From contig NZ_JBIGIA010000003.1 of assembly GCF_043555975.1 (NCBI RefSeq), forward strand, positions 62,001 to 126,000: DNA of 64,000 bases, in the 5' to 3' direction. A program made the translations under genes and the position numbers. The notes below the pieces were generated by a model that saw only the letters and a program-made list of their open reading frames with translations, ran no database searches and was not told the origin of the DNA. This DNA is from Pelomonas nitida. GTDB lineage: Bacteria; Pseudomonadota; Gammaproteobacteria; Burkholderiales; Burkholderiaceae_C. Of the stretch, positions 47,398 to 57,100 are shown piece after piece; position 1 is the stretch's first letter, and every line of letters begins with the position of its first letter.

Positions 47398-50235
47398 TCA
47401 GAAGAACTTGTAGTTGATGCGGCCATAGAACTGACGACCGATGGGATTGGTGTACGTCGGGTCGTAGCCCATCTGGAAATACAGCGAGTTGCGCGACGAC
47501 GGCGGCTCCTTGTCCAGCAGGTTTTTGACGCCGAAGACCAGCGACAACGAACTGGTGGGTCGGACGGTGGCTTGACCATCCCAGGTCACGTAGGCCGACA
47601 CCTTGCGCACTGCGGGATAGGTCGTGCCGTCCACCGCCGTCGGGTCGGTGTAGTCCTCATAACCCTTTGTGTAGTTATGAGTCAGCGAAGCGTCGAACAT
47701 GCTGTTGCCCCAGAGGAACGTCAGCGCATGACGCCAGCGCGGGATGGCGCCGAAATCCTTGAACTTGCCGAGATCGCTGGTCTTGCCCAGCCCCGTGTAC
47801 TGGTAGCCATGGGTCAGGAACAGCGTGCCGTCCAGGTTGACGCCGAACGATCCCAGTCCAGAAAATTTCGCCCGCGACGACAGGCTGAAGTCGAGACCGG
47901 AGGCATACGTCTTCGCCGTGTTCTCCTGGGGGAGGTAGACATAGGCAATCGGGAATCTGGGGTCAGTACTTCCCTGCTTGGCGCCGGTCTGCTTGCCGTC
48001 GTCAACCCAGCCGTCTGGGAATGCCTCGGGGTCGTATCGATAGATGTAGTTCTTGTATTTCTCCGGATCGCTCAGCACCTGGATTTCAGACTTTGCGACG
48101 ATGGGATCGGTGATCCGCACATTCCAGTAGTCGACGCCCATCGTCAGCTCCTGGATAGGCGAGAACGCCGCACCGAGCGAGAACTGCTTGGATTTCTCAG
48201 GACGCAGATTCCTGTCACCTGACGTCGCTGAGTTGAGTTGCACATCGCACTCACTCTGGATTTCATCGACTGGGTTGACAGCAACGGCATCCGGGAGTTT
48301 GACGCCGCCCGGGCAACGGATCGGATCGCTCCAGTTCGCCGAGGTGTTGTTGCCCGTGGTCAGCGGACGGAGGTTTTCATACAGCGTCGGCGCGCGGAAG
48401 CCACTGGCGACGGAGCCACGCAGTACCAGCTCCTTCATCGGCTGGTAACGCAAGCTCGCCTTGGGGCTGAACTTGTCGAAGCTGGTCCCAAAGTCGTTCT
48501 TGTACTTGTCGTACCGCCCCGCCAGGTTCAGCTCGAGATCCTTGTAGACGGGCACGATCAACTCACCGACGAGGCCCGCAACCTTGCGGCCGCTGGCAAC
48601 ACCCGGCACGGGCCCGTTGCCGCCCACCACGTCGCCACTGGCCAACACCGGCATCGAGATTTGCTCAATGGTCTCCTTGCGGAAGTTCCAACCCACGGCC
48701 ACGCTCAGCTCCCCGTACGCCATCTTGTAGATTTCGCGGGACATGTGGAAATCCAGCTCGGTGGCCTTGGACTCGGCAGTCTGCTGCAGTTGCCCCGTCA
48801 GCTGCGCACTGTCCAGCGCGGCCTGGCTGGTGGCATCTTGCGCCCCGAAGACGTTGATGTCCCCTTTCGCGACCAGCGGCGTAAGGCCGGTATAGCTGAA
48901 TTGCCCCGACCCGAAATAAATCTGCCCCTTGTTGCGGGAAAAGGTCAGCGCCCAGTCATAGTCCCAGCCAGCGAGCAAGCCCTTGGCTCCCACCAGCGCG
49001 CGGTCCGTTTGGGTCTGCGTGATGTCCGAGCGACCGCCCCCCGCGACGGTCCGCCAGTTCCCGGTGATGGAACCGGTGGGCGTCACCGTCACATCGTTGG
49101 CCAGAACGGTCGGGCTGGTCAGGACGGTCCCGTCCGCGAACTTGTAGCCGGCGGGCAGCGTGACGCCCTTGGGGATCGTGATCGACTTGGGATAGAAACG
49201 ACCAGCGGCCGGGTAGCGCATCAGCAGCGTGTACGGTGCCGGCGAGTAGAAAGACTGCTGGCGATCGGCGTTGTGCATCGCCTCCGCGATGATCTGGTTG
49301 TCGGCGTCCAGCTGGAATACAGCCCGCGCAGAGACGTTGTCGCGCCTTTGCTGCGGAATCAGGTCGATGAACTTGACATAGTCCGTGCCGCAAGTTCCCG
49401 CAGCCGAGCGCTGCACCAACGCGAAAGCCGGCGAAACGCAGCCGTTGTACGCCAACGGATTGACCGAGGTATAGCTGTTGCCGAGCGTGTCGCTGAAATT
49501 CAGGTTCGGGATGCCGTTGCGTGGCGACGACTTGTTGATGCCCAGATCAGGCCGAACCGCCGTGCTCGCAAAACTGCGCTGACTTGCCTTCAATGGGTCG
49601 ACGCCTTCGTAGCTGGCGGTCAACATCACATTGAATCGATCCTTGTCGAGGTCCCCATAACCGAGAACGGCGCTCAGGTTATGCGAAGCCCCGCCTCCGT
49701 TGTCCGCCTTGTATTCGGCAGCAGAGACTTCGGCACCTTGGTAATCCCTTTTCAGGATGAAGTTGATAACGCCAGCAACAGCGTCGGCACCATAAATGGC
49801 CGAGGCACCGTCCCGCAGCACCTCCACACGCTCGACAGCCGCCAAGGGAATCGAGTTCAGATCGACCGGGTTGTTGCCGAACGCAAAGTTGGCGATGCGC
49901 CGGCCATTCAGCAACACCAGCGTGTACTTGGGACCCAACGCGCGCAGGTTGGCCGTGGAAGCACCACCCGTGGCGCCCACGTTGTTGGCCACCACATTGC
50001 CGCCGAAGCTCGACGGCAGCAAATACACCAGGTCCTGAACGGTGGTGGCGCCGGTGCGCGCGATGTCCGCCTTGCTGATCGTCGAGATCGGCAGCGAGGT
50101 TTCTGAGGACGCCCTTTTGATGCTGGAGCCCGTGACTTCGATGCGCTCCAGTTTCTGGGTCTCCGTCTGCTGAGCCAAGGCGCTGGACGCGGCGAGCGCC
50201 AGGATCGCACTCGTGACGGTGGTCTTCTTGAACAT
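47398..50235 (-). CDS. TonB-dependent outer-membrane receptor
   Basis: 945-aa receptor. Signal peptide MFKKTTVTSAILALAASSAL..AQQ; then the TonB box region ETQKLERIEVTGSSIKR, the plug domain (GATTVQDLVYLLP, LRALGPKYTLVLLNGRRIAN, VERVEVLRDGASAIYGADAV, AGVINFILKRDYQG) and a 22-strand barrel that ends in F (GRINYKFF), as needed for barrel insertion. The plug style belongs to the large Oar/carbohydrate-type receptors of Burkholderiales and Xanthomonads, not to siderophore receptors in particular; the ligand is unknown. AGGAG precedes the ATG at 50233-50235. It lies behind the tonB operon, on the same strand. Confidence 0.93.
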   Translation of the reverse strand: MFKKTTVTSAILALAASSALAQQTETQKLERIEVTGSSIKRASSETSLPISTISKADIARTGATTVQDLVYLLPSSFGGNVVANNVGATGGASTANLRALGPKYTLVLLNGRRIANFAFGNNPVDLNSIPLAAVERVEVLRDGASAIYGADAVAGVINFILKRDYQGAEVSAAEYKADNGGGASHNLSAVLGYGDLDKDRFNVMLTASYEGVDPLKASQRSFASTAVRPDLGINKSSPRNGIPNLNFSDTLGNSYTSVNPLAYNGCVSPAFALVQRSAAGTCGTDYVKFIDLIPQQRRDNVSARAVFQLDADNQIIAEAMHNADRQQSFYSPAPYTLLMRYPAAGRFYPKSITIPKGVTLPAGYKFADGTVLTSPTVLANDVTVTPTGSITGNWRTVAGGGRSDITQTQTDRALVGAKGLLAGWDYDWALTFSRNKGQIYFGSGQFSYTGLTPLVAKGDINVFGAQDATSQAALDSAQLTGQLQQTAESKATELDFHMSREIYKMAYGELSVAVGWNFRKETIEQISMPVLASGDVVGGNGPVPGVASGRKVAGLVGELIVPVYKDLELNLAGRYDKYKNDFGTSFDKFSPKASLRYQPMKELVLRGSVASGFRAPTLYENLRPLTTGNNTSANWSDPIRCPGGVKLPDAVAVNPVDEIQSECDVQLNSATSGDRNLRPEKSKQFSLGAAFSPIQELTMGVDYWNVRITDPIVAKSEIQVLSDPEKYKNYIYRYDPEAFPDGWVDDGKQTGAKQGSTDPRFPIAYVYLPQENTAKTYASGLDFSLSSRAKFSGLGSFGVNLDGTLFLTHGYQYTGLGKTSDLGKFKDFGAIPRWRHALTFLWGNSMFDASLTHNYTKGYEDYTDPTAVDGTTYPAVRKVSAYVTWDGQATVRPTSSLSLVFGVKNLLDKEPPSSRNSLYFQMGYDPTYTNPIGRQFYGRINYKFF

Positions 50236-50494
50236 TGAAACTCCTATTTGGAGAGGTAGGTCCGCCGCGATGCATGGCGGGGCGGCCGGGATGGGGCCGA
50301 TCCCTGCCCCGAGCGATAGGCCCGGGCTGAGGGCGGCGAGGAGTTTGTGCGGCTGCAACAAAGCCGACGTACGGTAGATGCCCCTACCGCCTCGAACATC
50401 GATCGCAAGCCGTTGATTTACAAACGGTTTTCCCTGACAACCCAGCGCTAGAGGCAAACCCTAGCCGTTGTCGCCGTACGACGCTGACACAGCG

Positions 50495-52321
50495 TTATGT
50501 GACAAGCAGTCGCGGCACCGCCGCGAGCAAGTCCCTTGTATAGGCTTCACGCGGCTGGCCGAGCACGTCCGCGCAGGCGCCGTGCTCGACGAGGCGGCCG
50601 CGTTGCATGACGGCGATGTCGTCGGCGATGTATTCGACGACGCCGATGTTGTGCGTGATGAAAAGGTAAGCCAGCCCGCGCTCGCGCTGCAGCTCGCGCA
50701 GCAGGTTCAGGATCTGCGCCTGGACCGACACGTCCAGCGCCGACGTCGGCTCGTCGCAGACGATGAGGCGAGGCTCGACCGCCAGCGCACGGGCGATGGC
50801 GATGCGCTGGCGCTGCCCGCCGGAGAACTCGTGCGGCCAGCGCTGCAAGGCATCGCGCCGCAAGCCGACCTGTTCCACCAGCTCCAGCAGGCGGGCGCGG
50901 CGCGCGGTGGCATCCAGATCAGGGCGCAACGCGATCAGGCCTTCTTCCAACGCATCGGCCACGCGCATGCGCGGGTTCAGCGACGCGAACGGGTCCTGGA
51001 AGATGATCTGGAGGCCGCGCCGCGCCTGCACGAGTGGCTCGCCGCGCAGGGCGAACAAATCCTGCCCGTCGAACAGCGCCTGCCCGCTGATGCGCGCCTG
51101 GCGCCGCAGCAACTGGACGATGGCCTTGCCCGAGGTCGTCTTGCCGCAGCCCGATTCGCCCACCAGCGCCAGCGTGCGCCCGGCGTGCAGCTGGAAGCTG
51201 ACGCCGTCCACCGCGTCGAAGTGGCGCAGCCCCCGGTGCAGCAACGCCGCCTTCAGCGCGAAGCGCACACGCAGGTCGCGGACGTCGAGCAGCGGCGCAC
51301 CGGCCGTTGCCGGCGCCGGTTGTGCGGGCCTGGCCTGGACGGCGGCTCGCGGCAGCGCGTCGCCGGGCTGGCTGTAGATCAGGCAGCGCACCTGGTGCTC
51401 GGGGCCTTGCGGTGTCAGCTCCGGGTGCGTGCCGGCACAGTGCGTCATGGCCTTGTCGCAACGCGGCGCAAAGCGGCAGCCGGAAAAGTCCTGCCACAGG
51501 GGTGGCACCGTGCCGCCGATGGCCGCAAGGGGCTCGCCGCGGCGGCCGGCATCGGGCAGCGCCTGCAGCAGCAGCCGCGCATAAGGGTGCCGTGGCGCGG
51601 CGAAGAACGCGGCGGCCGGCGCGACCTCGACGATCTGCCCGGCATACATCAGCGCCACGCGGTGGGCCATGCCGCTGACGACGGCCAGGTCATGCGTGAT
51701 CAGCAGCACGCCGAGCTGGCGCTCGCGCTGCAGGTCGCGGATGAGGTCGAGGATCTGCGCCTGGATGGTCACGTCCAGCGCCGTCGTCGGCTCGTCGGCG
51801 ATGAGGTAGTCAGGCTCGGCCGCCAGCGCGATGGCAATCATCACGCGCTGCTTCTGCCCGCCCGAGAGCCGGAACGGGTAGTCGTCGACGCGCCGCGCCG
51901 GCTCGGGGATGCCCACGCGCGCCAGCCACTCAACGGCCTTGGCGCGGGCGGCGGCACCGCGCAAGGCGGTATGCGCCTCGATGACCTCGACGATCTGGTC
52001 GCCGACGCGCATGACAGGGTTCAGGCTGGTCGACGGCTCCTGGAAGATCATCGACACCCGGCCACCGCGCACCGCGCGCATGCGGCGCTCGGGCAGCGCG
52101 AGCAGGTCCTGGCCGTCCAGTCGCACGGCGCCGCCGGCCACATGGCCACTCTCGGGCAACAGGCGCATCAAGGCGAGCGCCGTCATGCTCTTGCCGCAGC
52201 CGCTCTCGCCGACCAGCGCGAAGGTCTCGCCGCGCGACAGCGTCAGGTGCATGCCGTCGATGGCGCGCACGAGGCCGGCATCGGCGTCGAGCTGCACACG
52301 CAGGTCGTCGATCTCAAGCAT
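50495..52321 (-). CDS. yejF: Dual ABC transporter ATPase, YejF-like
   Basis: 608-aa protein made of two ABC ATPase halves of the peptide/Opp family. First half: Walker A GESGCGKSMTALALM, signature LSGGQKQRVMIAIALA, Walker B YLIADEPTTALDV, and the Opp-type Cys-rich tail SGCRFAPRCDKAMTHC. Second half: GESGCGKTTSGKAIV, FSGGQRQRIAIARALA and LIVCDEPTSALDV. It powers the importer formed by the two permeases and binding protein encoded upstream. Start at 52319-52321 (MLEIDDLRV) overlaps the permease gene by 8 nt; an upstream start at 52384 is rejected. Confidence 0.94.
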   Translation of the reverse strand: MLEIDDLRVQLDADAGLVRAIDGMHLTLSRGETFALVGESGCGKSMTALALMRLLPESGHVAGGAVRLDGQDLLALPERRMRAVRGGRVSMIFQEPSTSLNPVMRVGDQIVEVIEAHTALRGAAARAKAVEWLARVGIPEPARRVDDYPFRLSGGQKQRVMIAIALAAEPDYLIADEPTTALDVTIQAQILDLIRDLQRERQLGVLLITHDLAVVSGMAHRVALMYAGQIVEVAPAAAFFAAPRHPYARLLLQALPDAGRRGEPLAAIGGTVPPLWQDFSGCRFAPRCDKAMTHCAGTHPELTPQGPEHQVRCLIYSQPGDALPRAAVQARPAQPAPATAGAPLLDVRDLRVRFALKAALLHRGLRHFDAVDGVSFQLHAGRTLALVGESGCGKTTSGKAIVQLLRRQARISGQALFDGQDLFALRGEPLVQARRGLQIIFQDPFASLNPRMRVADALEEGLIALRPDLDATARRARLLELVEQVGLRRDALQRWPHEFSGGQRQRIAIARALAVEPRLIVCDEPTSALDVSVQAQILNLLRELQRERGLAYLFITHNIGVVEYIADDIAVMQRGRLVEHGACADVLGQPREAYTRDLLAAVPRLLVT

Positions 52322-53750
52322 CGCCGCCTCCGCGCCGCTGGAACACGCGTGGCCGCGCCGAGCGCGCCTTGGGGTCGAAGGCATCCCGCACCCCGTCGGC
52401 GAACAGGTTGGCGGCCAGCACCAGGCTCACCATGCTGGCAAACGCGGCCGCAAAGCTCCACCACACCACCGGGTCGCGCGACATCTCGGCGCGCGCCAGG
52501 TTGATCATGCTGCCGAAACTGCTGGTCGACGGGTCCACACCGACGCCGACATAGGTCAGCACCGCCTCGTACAGGATGAGTTCCGAGAAACTCAACACCA
52601 CCGTGATCAGCACGAGGTGCATCACGTTGGGCAGGATGTGCCGCGCCATGATGCGCAGGTCGCCGACGCCGAACGCGGTGGCGGCCTGCACATAGTCGAG
52701 CTCACGCAGCTTCAGCGTCTCGGCCCGCACCAGGCGGCACAGGCCGGCCCAGCCGGTCAAGCCGAGGATGAGGCACAGCACCAGCATCTTCAGGTCGGCC
52801 CGCTCGGCCGCGGTCTCGAAGAGTTCGGCGTTCTTGTCGAAATAGACCTGCACCATCAGCACGCAGGCCGCGATCAGCAACACGTTGGGCACGGCGCTGA
52901 GCGTCGTGTAGAGGTACTGGATGATGTCGTCCACCCAACCCTTGTAATAGCCGGCCAGCACGCCCAGCAGCAGCGCCACCGGCAGCGTGGCGAGCGTGGA
53001 CAGCGCGCCGATGACGAAGGCCGTGCGCACGCTCTTCAGCGCCAGCACCAGCACGTCGTTGCCGGTGCGGTCCGTGCCGAGCACGTGGTAGTGCGGCGCC
53101 AGCGCGATGACGGGCCCCGCCAGCAACAGCACCACGCCGAGCGTGATCAGCACGGCGCGCAGCGGATAGTCCGTGCGGTCGGCGGCGAGGTCGGCCAGCG
53201 CGCGCCGCCAACCCTGGTGGTGCCGGGCCAGCGCGGCCACCGCCAGCGCGGCAAGCAGCCCCGTGATCACCACGCCTGCCGCCAGCCCCGCTGCCGTACG
53301 GCGGGCCACGTCGCCCCACCATTGCGTGGCCGGGTCCGCCAGATGGGCGCCGCCGAAGGCCAGGCGCGGGTAATCGCGCCGCGCCTGGCCCTGCGCATCC
53401 AAGAGGCTCTCCTTGCTGAAGCCATGCGTGCCCAGCGGCACCGAGTAGCTCACCTCGCGCATGGCGATCTGCCGCGCCAGCAGCAGGTCCAGCGCGGACA
53501 GCGTGTGCGTGTCATAGGCCGCCGGCTCGCCGGCCGCCTCGAGCGCGCGGCGCAGATGGACGCTGTCGGCCAGCGTGACGAGCAGGAACAACGCCATCAC
53601 CACCCCGGCGCTCGCCGCCACCGGGTCGCGCAGCACGCGCCGCCAGGTCGTGCGCAGATGGGCCAGCGCCCTCACCCGCCAGGCGTAGCCGGCTGCGGCC
53701 ACCACCATCAGCCACAGCGCCACATCGGTCCACAACAGCACGAGCTTCAT
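52314..53750 (-). CDS. yejE: Peptide ABC transporter permease, YejE/DppC-like
   Basis: 478-aa inner-membrane permease. The C-terminal part is the usual binding-protein-dependent permease core with the EAA loop (RAETLKLRELDYVQAATAFG and the G in GVGDLRIM) and five helices. Compared with E. coli YejE (341 aa) it has an extra N-terminal helix (LLWTDVALWLMVVAAAGYAW) and a large periplasmic segment between the first core helices (about residues 70-170, including PLGTHGFSKESLLDAQGQ). It overlaps the ATPase gene and starts 10 bp behind the other permease gene. Confidence 0.92.
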   Translation of the reverse strand: MKLVLLWTDVALWLMVVAAAGYAWRVRALAHLRTTWRRVLRDPVAASAGVVMALFLLVTLADSVHLRRALEAAGEPAAYDTHTLSALDLLLARQIAMREVSYSVPLGTHGFSKESLLDAQGQARRDYPRLAFGGAHLADPATQWWGDVARRTAAGLAAGVVITGLLAALAVAALARHHQGWRRALADLAADRTDYPLRAVLITLGVVLLLAGPVIALAPHYHVLGTDRTGNDVLVLALKSVRTAFVIGALSTLATLPVALLLGVLAGYYKGWVDDIIQYLYTTLSAVPNVLLIAACVLMVQVYFDKNAELFETAAERADLKMLVLCLILGLTGWAGLCRLVRAETLKLRELDYVQAATAFGVGDLRIMARHILPNVMHLVLITVVLSFSELILYEAVLTYVGVGVDPSTSSFGSMINLARAEMSRDPVVWWSFAAAFASMVSLVLAANLFADGVRDAFDPKARSARPRVFQRRGGGDA

Positions 53751-53760
53751 GGCCGCTCCG

Positions 53761-54744
53761 TCATGCCAGCCTCACCCGGGGGTCCACCCATGTGTAGGCG
53801 ATGTCGATCAGCGCGTTGCTGGCCACATACAGCAGCGCACCGAGGAAGACCATCGTGCGCACGATGGCGAAGTCCTGGCCCGTGATGGCCTCGATGACGA
53901 AGGCGCCGAGACCCGGGATGCCGAAGAAGCTCTCGAACACCAGGCTGCCCAGGAAGACATAGGGCAGGTAGCCGCCCGCGCTCGTGATGATGGGGATGAG
54001 CGCATTGCGCAGCACATGGCGCCCGAGGACACGCCCCTCGCTCAGACCCTTGGCACGCGCGGTGCGCACATAGTCCTTGCCCATTTCCTCCAGGAACATC
54101 GCGCGGTACAGCCGCGCCTCGCCGCCCAGGCGCGACAGCAGCGACAACAGGATGGGCAGCGCGAGGAAGCGCAGCGCGTCCAGCCCCGGCGCGAAGCCGT
54201 TCATCGGCACCAGCCGGAACACCCGCGCGAACAGGTACTGCCCCACGATGATGTAGAACAGGCTGCTGATGGAGAGCATCAGCACGCACAGCACCACGCC
54301 CCAGAAGTCGATGCGCGTGTGCCGGAAGAACACCAGCAGCAGCGAGAACGCCACGCTGGCGATGACCTGCAGCAGGAACAGCGGCAGCGCCAGACGCAGG
54401 CTCACGCCCATGCGCACCTTCACCTCGTGCCCGATGTTGATGGCCTGGCGCGCATCGCTGCGGCCGAAGTCCAGGGCGAACAGGCTGACCGAACGCTCCC
54501 ACAGGATGGTGTGCGTGAAGCGCTCAGCGCCCTCACGGCCGGCGTCAAAGTACAGCGGCTTGTCGTAGCCACGCTCGGTCTTCCAGGCCTCGATCTGCGC
54601 CTGCGTCACGCGTTTGCCGCCGATGTTGAGGCGGGCCATGTCGTCGGGCGTGTTGACCGAGAAGAACAGCATGAAGGTGAACAGGTTCACGCCCACCAGC
54701 ACGGCCAGGCCGTAAGCCAGGCGACGCAGCACGAAGCGCAGCAT
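53761..54744 (-). CDS. yejB: Peptide ABC transporter permease, YejB/DppB-like
   Basis: 327-aa permease starting MLRFVLRRLAYGLAVLVGVN, the hallmark of DppB/YejB proteins. The EAA loop is EEMGKDYVRTARAKGLSEGR, followed by HVLRNALIPIITSAGGYLPY. Six helices. It pairs with the next permease to form the channel. The ATG overlaps the stop of the binding-protein gene (TGATG). Confidence 0.94.
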   Translation of the reverse strand: MLRFVLRRLAYGLAVLVGVNLFTFMLFFSVNTPDDMARLNIGGKRVTQAQIEAWKTERGYDKPLYFDAGREGAERFTHTILWERSVSLFALDFGRSDARQAINIGHEVKVRMGVSLRLALPLFLLQVIASVAFSLLLVFFRHTRIDFWGVVLCVLMLSISSLFYIIVGQYLFARVFRLVPMNGFAPGLDALRFLALPILLSLLSRLGGEARLYRAMFLEEMGKDYVRTARAKGLSEGRVLGRHVLRNALIPIITSAGGYLPYVFLGSLVFESFFGIPGLGAFVIEAITGQDFAIVRTMVFLGALLYVASNALIDIAYTWVDPRVRLA

Positions 54745-56939
54745 CAGGCGCCCTTCCCCAGCGCCGTGGCCGTCTCGCGCCGCGCCCAGGCGCGCCGCGT
54801 GGCAATGCCGATGGCCAGCCCGCCCAGCGCCAGCGCCGCCAGCGGCCACCAGACCGGCCGGTTCCATTCGGCGATGCGGCTGGCCCGCTCCTGCGCATCG
54901 ACACGCAGGTAGCGCGCACGGTCACGCACGACCACGCCGGGCTTGCCGTTGTGCACCCAGTGCTGGAAGGCCAGGCCCGAATAGCTCCAGAAGCCCCAGG
55001 CCCAGGGCGCGTCCTGCCGCACGATGTCGTTCATGCGGGCCATGACGGCGGCCTTGCGTGGGCCATCTTCCAGCGACTGCAGTTCGCGGAACAGCCGGTC
55101 GAACTCGGGGTTCGCGTAGTTGGCCACGTTCTCGCCCTCGTGCAGGCTCTTGGCGTTGGGCCCATAGAGCAGGAACAGGAAGTTCTCGGCGTCCGGATAG
55201 TCGGCGAACCAGCCCCACCAGAAGATCTGGTGCCGGCCCTGGCGGATCTTTTCCTGGAACTGGTTGAAGTCGGTGGCACGGATGTCGAGCTGGATGCCCA
55301 ACTTCGCGAACTGGCGCACCAGCCAGTCGTTCTCGGCCTTCAGCTCCGGCGTGACGACCCGCTGGAAGTCGTAGTTCAGCACCAGCGGCCGGCCGGTGCG
55401 GGCATCGCGGCCGCCGGGGTAGCCCGCCTGCACCATCAGCGCCTGCGCATCGGCCAGCGGCCGGCGCTCGATGCGGCCGTTGACGAGCCGGTGCGTGACC
55501 GGGTTGAACTCGCCGGGCTGCCCCTCGCGAGACCCGAACACGCCCGGCGGGATGATGCCGTGCGCCGCGTCGCCCCCCTTCTCGCGGAAGATGCGGCCAT
55601 AACCCTCCTCCCAGTCGATGGCGATGGCGATGGCCTGGCGCAAAGCCCGGTTGCGCTGCTGCTGCTCCGGCGTGTCGCCCTGGCCCACCACCGGGTCCAG
55701 CCAGTTGAAGCCCAGGTACCAATTGGTGATGTCCACCATCATCGGCAGGCGAAAGCCCCGCTCCGCGTAGAAGTCCCGCACGGCATCGGAATCGTCGCGG
55801 TCCACACCCAGGGTCACACCCCAGTCCGCCCGGTCCATCTCGGGCAGGTCCAGGTAGCCCTGCTTGAACAGCTCCTTGATGGGCACGCGCTCCTTGACGT
55901 TGATGGCCACCACCTTGTCGACGAACGGGATGCGCTTGCCGCAGTCGTCCAGCAGGCCAGCCTGCGCGTCACCGGGGCTGCCCTCGCAGGGGTAGGTGTC
56001 GGGGCGGTAGTTCGGGTTGCGGCTCATCACGTGCCGGCGGTCCTGCACGTACTCGGTCATCATGAACGGGCCGCTGCCGACGGGCCACTGGTTCCAGGTG
56101 AGCGACTGGGCGGCCATGCCGGGCTGCGCGTAGAACGCGTCCACCTCCCAGGGGATGGCCGATGTGAAGGTGGTCGCCAGCCAGTACTGCCACTGCGGGT
56201 AGCGCCCCTTGAGCCGGATGCGCAGCAAGTGGTCGTTGACGGCCACCGCGCCGGCCAGCGGCCAGCGGCGCAGGTCCAGGAAGGGCTTGTCGGCCAGGTT
56301 CTCGGGCAGGCCGGCCAGCAGTTGCCGGTTCTCGCGCTTGAGCAGCGCCATGTAGTCCTTGAGCCCGATGACATGCTCCGAGAACACGGCCGCCAGTGGC
56401 GCATCCAGCCTGGGGCTGGCGTGACGCTTGAGCGCATAGACGAAGTCTTCGGCCACAACCTCGCGCGTGCCGAGCTGCGCGAACTCGAACGGGCTGCGCC
56501 GCTCACCCAGTTCGCCGGGCTTCAGGTGGTGATAGAGGTAGCGGCCCTGCGCGTCCACCGCGAAGGCCGGGTGCGGTGACCACTTCAGCCCCGGGCGAAT
56601 GGGGATGTCGTAGACCGCCTCGGCCACCTGGTCGTCCGGCGCGTCGTCAGGCAGGCGGCGCCCCTGCGCGTCGAGGAAGTACGGCTGGGCCAGCGCCTGC
56701 GCGGCGCGCGGGATCAGCGTGTACGGCCGCTTGAGCGGGTGGTAGCCGTAGGGCGGCTCGGTGATCTCGTAGACGTAGGTGCTCTCGGGCGCGGTGTACG
56801 CGGAGGTGGGGTCCAGGAAGCGCGGCGAGCGCTCCGAGAACGCCATGAACAGCGTGTTCTCACGCTCTGCGCCATGCGGGTGGGGACTGTTGTCGCAGGC
56901 GGCGAGCAACAAAAGCGCCGCGACGCCCAGCCCCGCCAT
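54744..56939 (-). CDS. yejA: Peptide ABC transporter substrate-binding lipoprotein, YejA-like
   Basis: 731-aa SBP_bac_5-type binding protein. The start codon chosen is the ATG at 56937-56939; residues 1-15 end in the lipobox LLLLAAC, so Cys16 is lipid-anchored. The mature part has the peptide-binding fold (SFSPDG-type LFMAFSERSPRFLDP, VGSGPFMMTEYVQDRRHVM, FNWLDPVV). Unusual is a C-terminal membrane helix (WWPLAALALGGLAIGIATRR), so both ends may be in the membrane. It leads a yejA-yejB-yejE-yejF operon. E. coli YejABEF imports peptides, including microcin C; the natural substrate here is unknown. Confidence 0.88.
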   Translation of the reverse strand: MAGLGVAALLLLAACDNSPHPHGAERENTLFMAFSERSPRFLDPTSAYTAPESTYVYEITEPPYGYHPLKRPYTLIPRAAQALAQPYFLDAQGRRLPDDAPDDQVAEAVYDIPIRPGLKWSPHPAFAVDAQGRYLYHHLKPGELGERRSPFEFAQLGTREVVAEDFVYALKRHASPRLDAPLAAVFSEHVIGLKDYMALLKRENRQLLAGLPENLADKPFLDLRRWPLAGAVAVNDHLLRIRLKGRYPQWQYWLATTFTSAIPWEVDAFYAQPGMAAQSLTWNQWPVGSGPFMMTEYVQDRRHVMSRNPNYRPDTYPCEGSPGDAQAGLLDDCGKRIPFVDKVVAINVKERVPIKELFKQGYLDLPEMDRADWGVTLGVDRDDSDAVRDFYAERGFRLPMMVDITNWYLGFNWLDPVVGQGDTPEQQQRNRALRQAIAIAIDWEEGYGRIFREKGGDAAHGIIPPGVFGSREGQPGEFNPVTHRLVNGRIERRPLADAQALMVQAGYPGGRDARTGRPLVLNYDFQRVVTPELKAENDWLVRQFAKLGIQLDIRATDFNQFQEKIRQGRHQIFWWGWFADYPDAENFLFLLYGPNAKSLHEGENVANYANPEFDRLFRELQSLEDGPRKAAVMARMNDIVRQDAPWAWGFWSYSGLAFQHWVHNGKPGVVVRDRARYLRVDAQERASRIAEWNRPVWWPLAALALGGLAIGIATRRAWARRETATALGKGA

Positions 56940-57100
56940 GAACCCGACACGAATTGCACCCAAGCCGACGCCCCCAAAAACGCGACGCCCCGGCAAGGGC
57001 CGAGGCGAGGGGCGGCATCATAGATCCGCAAACGGTCTCGTCAGGGGAAGTCCCGCCACCACGCCCCAGGGCCCGGCGACAAGGAAAACCCGCAGGGCCG

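Noticed and set aside
50236..50494. A gene between the TonB-dependent receptor and the YejF-like ATPase gene
   Set aside because: No frame with a plausible start, composition or motif was found; in-frame extension of the receptor into this gap would bury its signal peptide.
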